Below, piece by piece: positions 43,816 to 47,328 of a stretch of 47,328 bases of DNA. Both the position numbers and the translations under genes were made by a program. Under the pieces are notes generated by a model. The model was not told the origin of the DNA and did no database searches. It saw only the letters and a list, made by a program, of their open reading frames with translations. Position 1 is the first letter of the stretch. Each line of letters begins with the position of its first letter. The stretch is from NCBI GenBank assembly GCA_964630665.1, contig CAZVVN010000020.1:1-47328 (forward strand). The letters are read 5' to 3'. This DNA is from UBA9619 sp964630665 (GTDB lineage Bacteria; Pseudomonadota; Gammaproteobacteria; Arenicellales; UBA868).

Positions 43816-45552
43816 TCAAGCTGCAGCCTGCTCCTCTTCTCGGATTTGGCTGAGGATCGCCTGATAGCTGCGGATGATCGACGATTTGGAGAGGGTGCCC
43901 AGGAAGAGCCTGTGGCCATCGCTTTCTACGACCGGCAACCATTCCCAGGTCGAATCTACAACCTGATCTATCGCCCGGGCAAAACTCATATCAGGTGTCA
44001 GGAGAATCTGGATATCTTCCGCCACATCCCCCACTGCACGATCATCGAGACCTTCGGGCAACAGCTGGCGCAGGGATTCGAGCTGCACCCGGCCACGCAG
44101 CAGTCCTGCATCATCAACAACCCAGGCGATGTTCTGTTCCTGCCCTTCGATATGACCTGCAACAGCGGCAACCGATTCATGCACCTGCACCGTCAATGGC
44201 ATTGTGATGGGAAGCTCGTCAATCCGATGTTGCCCGAGCACCAGTCGGTCTCTGCCCTGACTGATATCCATTCCCCGTTCACTCAACTGATGATCGAACC
44301 AGGAATGGCCAAAAAGCCGATAGGAAACCATGTTGGCAAAAACTATGCTGACCATCGCTGCTGTCGTCAGTTCGTAGTTACGGGTCAACTCGAACACAAT
44401 CAGGATCGCAGAAAGTGGCGCACCGATCACCGGACTCGCGACGGCAACCGCCCCACAGATCGCGAATATGCCGATTTCCGAATGCCCGGATCCCAGCAGT
44501 AAATCCAGACCCTGTCCAGCTAGCGCACCAAAAATCAACCCAATCACGAGCGCCGGTGTAAAGACTCCGGTCGCCAGGCCGAAACCTACACACAACACCG
44601 TCAAAGTGATTTTCAGCGGAAACATGATCAACAGTTCGGTACTCCCGAAATGATCACCGGACAGTATCAGCCGCATGGTCTCAAGACCGATACCCGTCAC
44701 CTCGGGGAGCCATATCAGACAAAGTCCTACCGGAACACCGGCCAGGGCCGGTCGCACCCAGGCCTCGACGGAGAGCCTCTCAGCGTATCGCCCCGTCCAG
44801 TCCATCGCTCTCATGAATACCACGGCCACAAGTGCACTCATCACGCCCAGCAGCACAAACAACAGGTAATCGCCAATATTCACCACCGATACATCAGAAA
44901 AATCCAGTATCGGTCGATGGCTGAGCACAGGTGCAGCAACAATGTATCCGACGATTGCTGCCACGGTAACCGGCGCAAAAGCGCGCAGAGAAAAATGTCG
45001 CAGGACCACTTCGTGAGCAAACAGTACACCGGCGATGGGGGCGGTAAACGCCGTCGCGATCGCCGCAGCTACGCCGCAGGCGATCGCTGTACTGCCAACC
45101 CATGCACTACGACCGGTCACTCGTGAGATGGCAGAACCGACCGTTGCACCCAGGTGCACCAACGGTCCGTACTGCCCGGCCGAGGCGCCCACACCCAGGC
45201 CGAGCAGGCTGGCCACCACTGACCGTCCGCCTTCAGCCACCGGCATGCGGCCGCGGAAGGTCTGTACAGACTCGACAACGTCAGCAGGACCACGCGCCCT
45301 GCCGTTCGGCAGCGTGCGGCAGAGCAATCCGACCAGCAGTCCACCGACAACCGGGACCGCAAACAACACTAACAGCCACCAGGCACCAGTCTGTGTCTGG
45401 TTGGCGATTCGTGGCAGCCACAGCAGGAGATCGTTGAGAAAATCGAGGGCCCACATAAACGCGACCGTACCCAGGGAGGTCACAGCACCGACGGAACCAC
45501 CTAGCAGCAGGACCCAACCCACCCTGATCACCATGGCTGCAGTCGGACTCAC
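43816..45552 (-). CDS. ClC-family chloride channel with CBS domains
   Basis: A 578-residue ClC protein with about 10-18 membrane helices followed by two CBS domains (from about 445) that may sense nucleotides. The GTG start at 45552 overlaps the MFS stop (GTGA) and has GAGGG seven bases upstream, better than the internal ATG at 45534. The selectivity motif reads GASAGQYGPLVHLGA (122-136). The external gating glutamate of H+/Cl- exchangers (GREGP) is replaced by Tyr128, and the inner proton glutamate position (after E in LFAHEVV, 177-183) is Val182. Family knowledge suggests a chloride channel, not an antiporter. Confidence 0.92.
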   Translation of the reverse strand: MSPTAAMVIRVGWVLLLGGSVGAVTSLGTVAFMWALDFLNDLLLWLPRIANQTQTGAWWLLVLFAVPVVGGLLVGLLCRTLPNGRARGPADVVESVQTFRGRMPVAEGGRSVVASLLGLGVGASAGQYGPLVHLGATVGSAISRVTGRSAWVGSTAIACGVAAAIATAFTAPIAGVLFAHEVVLRHFSLRAFAPVTVAAIVGYIVAAPVLSHRPILDFSDVSVVNIGDYLLFVLLGVMSALVAVVFMRAMDWTGRYAERLSVEAWVRPALAGVPVGLCLIWLPEVTGIGLETMRLILSGDHFGSTELLIMFPLKITLTVLCVGFGLATGVFTPALVIGLIFGALAGQGLDLLLGSGHSEIGIFAICGAVAVASPVIGAPLSAILIVFELTRNYELTTAAMVSIVFANMVSYRLFGHSWFDHQLSERGMDISQGRDRLVLGQHRIDELPITMPLTVQVHESVAAVAGHIEGQEQNIAWVVDDAGLLRGRVQLESLRQLLPEGLDDRAVGDVAEDIQILLTPDMSFARAIDQVVDSTWEWLPVVESDGHRLFLGTLSKSSIIRSYQAILSQIREEEQAAA

Positions 45553-46754
45553 GGAGCAACCCTCGATGCTGTTAGGGCTCGAGGCGGTGCTCGCAAGCTG
45601 GGAACCACCGTCATGATCACAAAACACAGGCCGGCCAGACCCAGAGCCAGGGGTAGGCCGTGGGGATTCCAAAGGTCCATGCAGTACCCGGACAACACCG
45701 GCCCCGCCAACCCACCGACCCCCCAGAAAACCCCGAACGAGGCCATAGCGGTCGCCAGGTCCATACCACGAAACCACTGGCCGGCCAGGGTCAGTGCGAC
45801 GGTGTAGACCCCGGCAAACAGACCCATCCAGAGAAACAACGTCAGCCACAGCAACCACGGCACCGCAACGACAAATGGCAGAACCACGGCACCGGCAATC
45901 CCGGCAACGCCGCAGACCGCCATAACGGCAACCCGGTTGAAGTGATCAGACAACCAGCCGATGGGAAACTGAAGAACCGCACCTCCGACAGCAGCATAAA
46001 ACAACATCAGGGCCGACATTGATTCACTGAGTCCGCTGCGTACTCCATAGACAGGCAACAGTCCTACACTCGCCATCTCTTTGAAAGCAACAACAAAGCA
46101 AGCCATCACCAGAAGAGGAGCGACACGAGTGAAGCCGATAATACCGAACGACGAATTCTCTCGTGGACCGGGCTCATAGCGTCGCACCACGAACAGCGGT
46201 ACCGCAGCGACCGACATCAAGCCGACTCCAATGATAAACGGCAGCAGTCCGCGGATACCGGTCAGCGACAGAATCAATGGCCCAATCGCAAAACTCAATG
46301 CCAGCATCGTGTTGTACAACCCGATGACGCGGCCACGGACGGCTTCCGGCGTGATCTCGTTGAGCCAGGTCTCGGAGACGATAAAGACGATGGCACCCGA
46401 AAAACCACCCAGGAAACGGATAGCAAACCACCAGCCAAAAGTGTCACTGGACATCAGGAATAAGATCAGCACGATCTCAATGATCACTCCAGCGAGGAGC
46501 AGGCCACGGCCCCCGATCTTTTGAAGACAAAGCGGCACAAAGAAAGATCCCAGGATGACTCCCAGCGCCGGGGCCATTGCCAGGCTGCCGATCCGGGTAC
46601 TGCTGGCTCCACGAGCCTCGAGAATCAGTGACAGCAGTGGTGTGTACAAACTGAAGGTCATACCGAAAAGACAGACACAACCGATGATTGCCGCCAGGTC
46701 ACCGACAAGAGGCGGGTTCAAGCTACGATGACGGAGGTTATCCTCGTTGGCCAA
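45549..46754 (-). CDS. MFS transporter
   Basis: A 401-residue, 12-helix major facilitator. The motif SETWLNEITPEAVRGRVIGLY (about 125-145) and FPIGWLSDHFNRV (about 262-274, MFS motif A in the second half) are visible. It resembles the YcaD-like group of uncharacterised exporters. The start is TTG at 46754 with AAGGA eight bases upstream; no ATG fits this ribosome-binding site. It heads the MFS-ClC-MATE-kinase chain. Confidence 0.88.
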   Translation of the reverse strand: MANEDNLRHRSLNPPLVGDLAAIIGCVCLFGMTFSLYTPLLSLILEARGASSTRIGSLAMAPALGVILGSFFVPLCLQKIGGRGLLLAGVIIEIVLILFLMSSDTFGWWFAIRFLGGFSGAIVFIVSETWLNEITPEAVRGRVIGLYNTMLALSFAIGPLILSLTGIRGLLPFIIGVGLMSVAAVPLFVVRRYEPGPRENSSFGIIGFTRVAPLLVMACFVVAFKEMASVGLLPVYGVRSGLSESMSALMLFYAAVGGAVLQFPIGWLSDHFNRVAVMAVCGVAGIAGAVVLPFVVAVPWLLWLTLFLWMGLFAGVYTVALTLAGQWFRGMDLATAMASFGVFWGVGGLAGPVLSGYCMDLWNPHGLPLALGLAGLCFVIMTVVPSLRAPPRALTASRVAP

Positions 46755-47107
46755 ATAAAATATCCTTTCAATGAAGGCGCCAGTGGTCAGCAGCGCCTGA
46801 ATGACAACTCGCCCATGGGCGGGTAACGCACGTGGAACCATTCACTGGCAGCAACACATACTGCCGGCGTCACCAAGGAGATCTCCGGAGACTTGTCTCT
46901 ATTGTCCTTCAAACCGTCACCGGGCGCATCATGAATGGGCGTGGGAGGTTTCCGGACATACAGGTGACACCGAAGGACAACTGCGTGCCAACGCGATGGT
47001 AAGATACCTGACAGTCTCTCGAGGCACCGTGATGGGACCCGTTGACGCCTGCGGCCCGATCGACCGTTTCGGGACATATCGACCGTGTTCTCGTATTCGC
47101 GGCCAGC
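46755..47107. other. 353-base divergent intergenic region
   Basis: Both strands hold only frames with no family resemblance. It must carry promoters for the minus-strand MFS gene and the plus-strand Rid gene. I see no clear operator or repeat. Confidence 0.6.
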
Positions 47108-47122
47108 ATGAACAGGAACATT

Positions 47123-47328
47123 ATGATCACCCGTGTCAGAGGGAAGTATATCGGTCGAAACGCCGCGTCTGCGTATAAAGACCTGGTCTGGACCGTCGCC
47201 ACAGCTATGGACACGACGCTGGACATCGAAGGGCAGACCCGAGAGACACTCACGATCCTCGAGAAAAACCTGCGTGAATTGGGATCTGAGAAAACACGGA
47301 TCGTCTCGGCACAGGTGTATCTTGCGCA
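47123..47328 (+). CDS. Rid-family (YjgF/UK114) protein, 5' part only
   Basis: The reading continues off the window after about 68 codons. The sequence NAASAYKDLVWTVATAMD and ETLTILEKNLRELGSEKTRI is typical of Rid/YjgF proteins, which include deaminases of reactive enamine/imine intermediates. The ATG at 47123 follows AGGAA with four bases; another ATG at 47108 is in frame. Because the N-terminus departs from the short RidA form, it may belong to one of the Rid2/Rid-like subgroups. The active-site arginine is downstream and not visible. Confidence 0.85.
   Translation, partial: MITRVRGKYIGRNAASAYKDLVWTVATAMDTTLDIEGQTRETLTILEKNLRELGSEKTRIVSAQVYLA

Noticed and set aside
43567..44502. 311-codon plus-strand frame opposite ClC and MATE
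   Set aside because: Low-complexity, Pro/Gln/His-rich translation typical of an antisense shadow.
45553..45858. N-terminal extension of the ClC open frame
   Set aside because: These codons lie inside the MFS gene in another frame; the GTG at 45552 has its own ribosome-binding site.
46787..47077. 96-codon minus-strand frame in the last intergenic region
   Set aside because: Arg-rich translation without motif or ribosome-binding site.
1..47328. CRISPR array, transposon ends, prophage genes, tRNA or rRNA genes
   Set aside because: No regularly spaced repeats, transposase or integrase motifs, or tRNA-like cloverleaf with CCA end were seen.

Overview
The window looks like chromosomal DNA of a sulfur-oxidising gammaproteobacterium. 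The strongest clue is an aprM-aprB-aprA cluster (about 11.9-15.0 kb), the membrane-anchored form of dissimilatory APS reductase known from Chromatiales-type sulfur oxidisers. Gammaproteobacterial housekeeping genes surround it: ttcA, rimO, prfC, hda, clpS-clpA, mnmA, ppsR/ppsA and lgt. Carbon genes include isocitrate lyase, acetoacetyl-CoA synthetase, PEP synthase and a 180-kDa type NAD-glutamate dehydrogenase, so acetate or amino-acid carbon use beside sulfur chemistry is likely. I see no phage, insertion sequence, CRISPR array, tRNA or rRNA.

Layout. 1-247: 5' end of an AsmA-like gene on the minus strand. 363-2527: ttcA-apeB. 2677-7673 (minus): cytochrome c5-like protein, prfC, FmdB-type zinc ribbon, rimO, ppsR. 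7819-10182: ppsA, divergent from ppsR. 10200-15151 (minus): PhzF-like protein with an apparent CTG start, metallophosphoesterase, a 53-codon ORF, aprA, aprB, aprM and a 42-codon ORF with a perfect Shine-Dalgarno. 15378-16160: lgt. 16448-17242: secreted unknown. 17262-19211 (minus): aacS. 19426-26079: gdhB and proS. 26090-28782 (minus): HlyD-type adaptor, TolC-type channel, periplasmic thioredoxin-like protein. 28935-29788 (minus): a broken YihY/BrkB gene with one nonsense codon and one frameshift. 29882-30691 (minus): LysM lipoprotein. 30818-31159: arsC. 31164-32676 (minus): small ORF, hda and a CDP-alcohol phosphatidyltransferase, chained by 4-base overlaps. 32847-34515: purM-purN. 34610-38695 (minus): clpA, clpS, aceA. 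38912-41760: LysR regulator, secreted unknown, mnmA. 41750-46754 (minus): kinase-like protein, MATE exporter, ClC channel and MFS transporter. 47123-47328: 5' end of a Rid-family gene.

How the parts relate. AprBA oxidises sulfite plus AMP to APS and AprM probably passes the electrons to the quinone pool. Sat, Dsr, Sox and Qmo genes are not in this window. The two tiny ORFs, one on each side of aprMBA, are the most promising unannotated elements. A set of ATTCAAT/ATTGAAT repeats lies between aceA and the divergent LysR gene and is a likely operator for the glyoxylate shunt. ppsR and ppsA form a regulator/target pair. Several genes appear to use rare starts (CTG, TTG, GTG), and the start positions given here follow family alignment from memory plus visible ribosome-binding sites.

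All family assignments are by recognition of motifs; no database search was possible.
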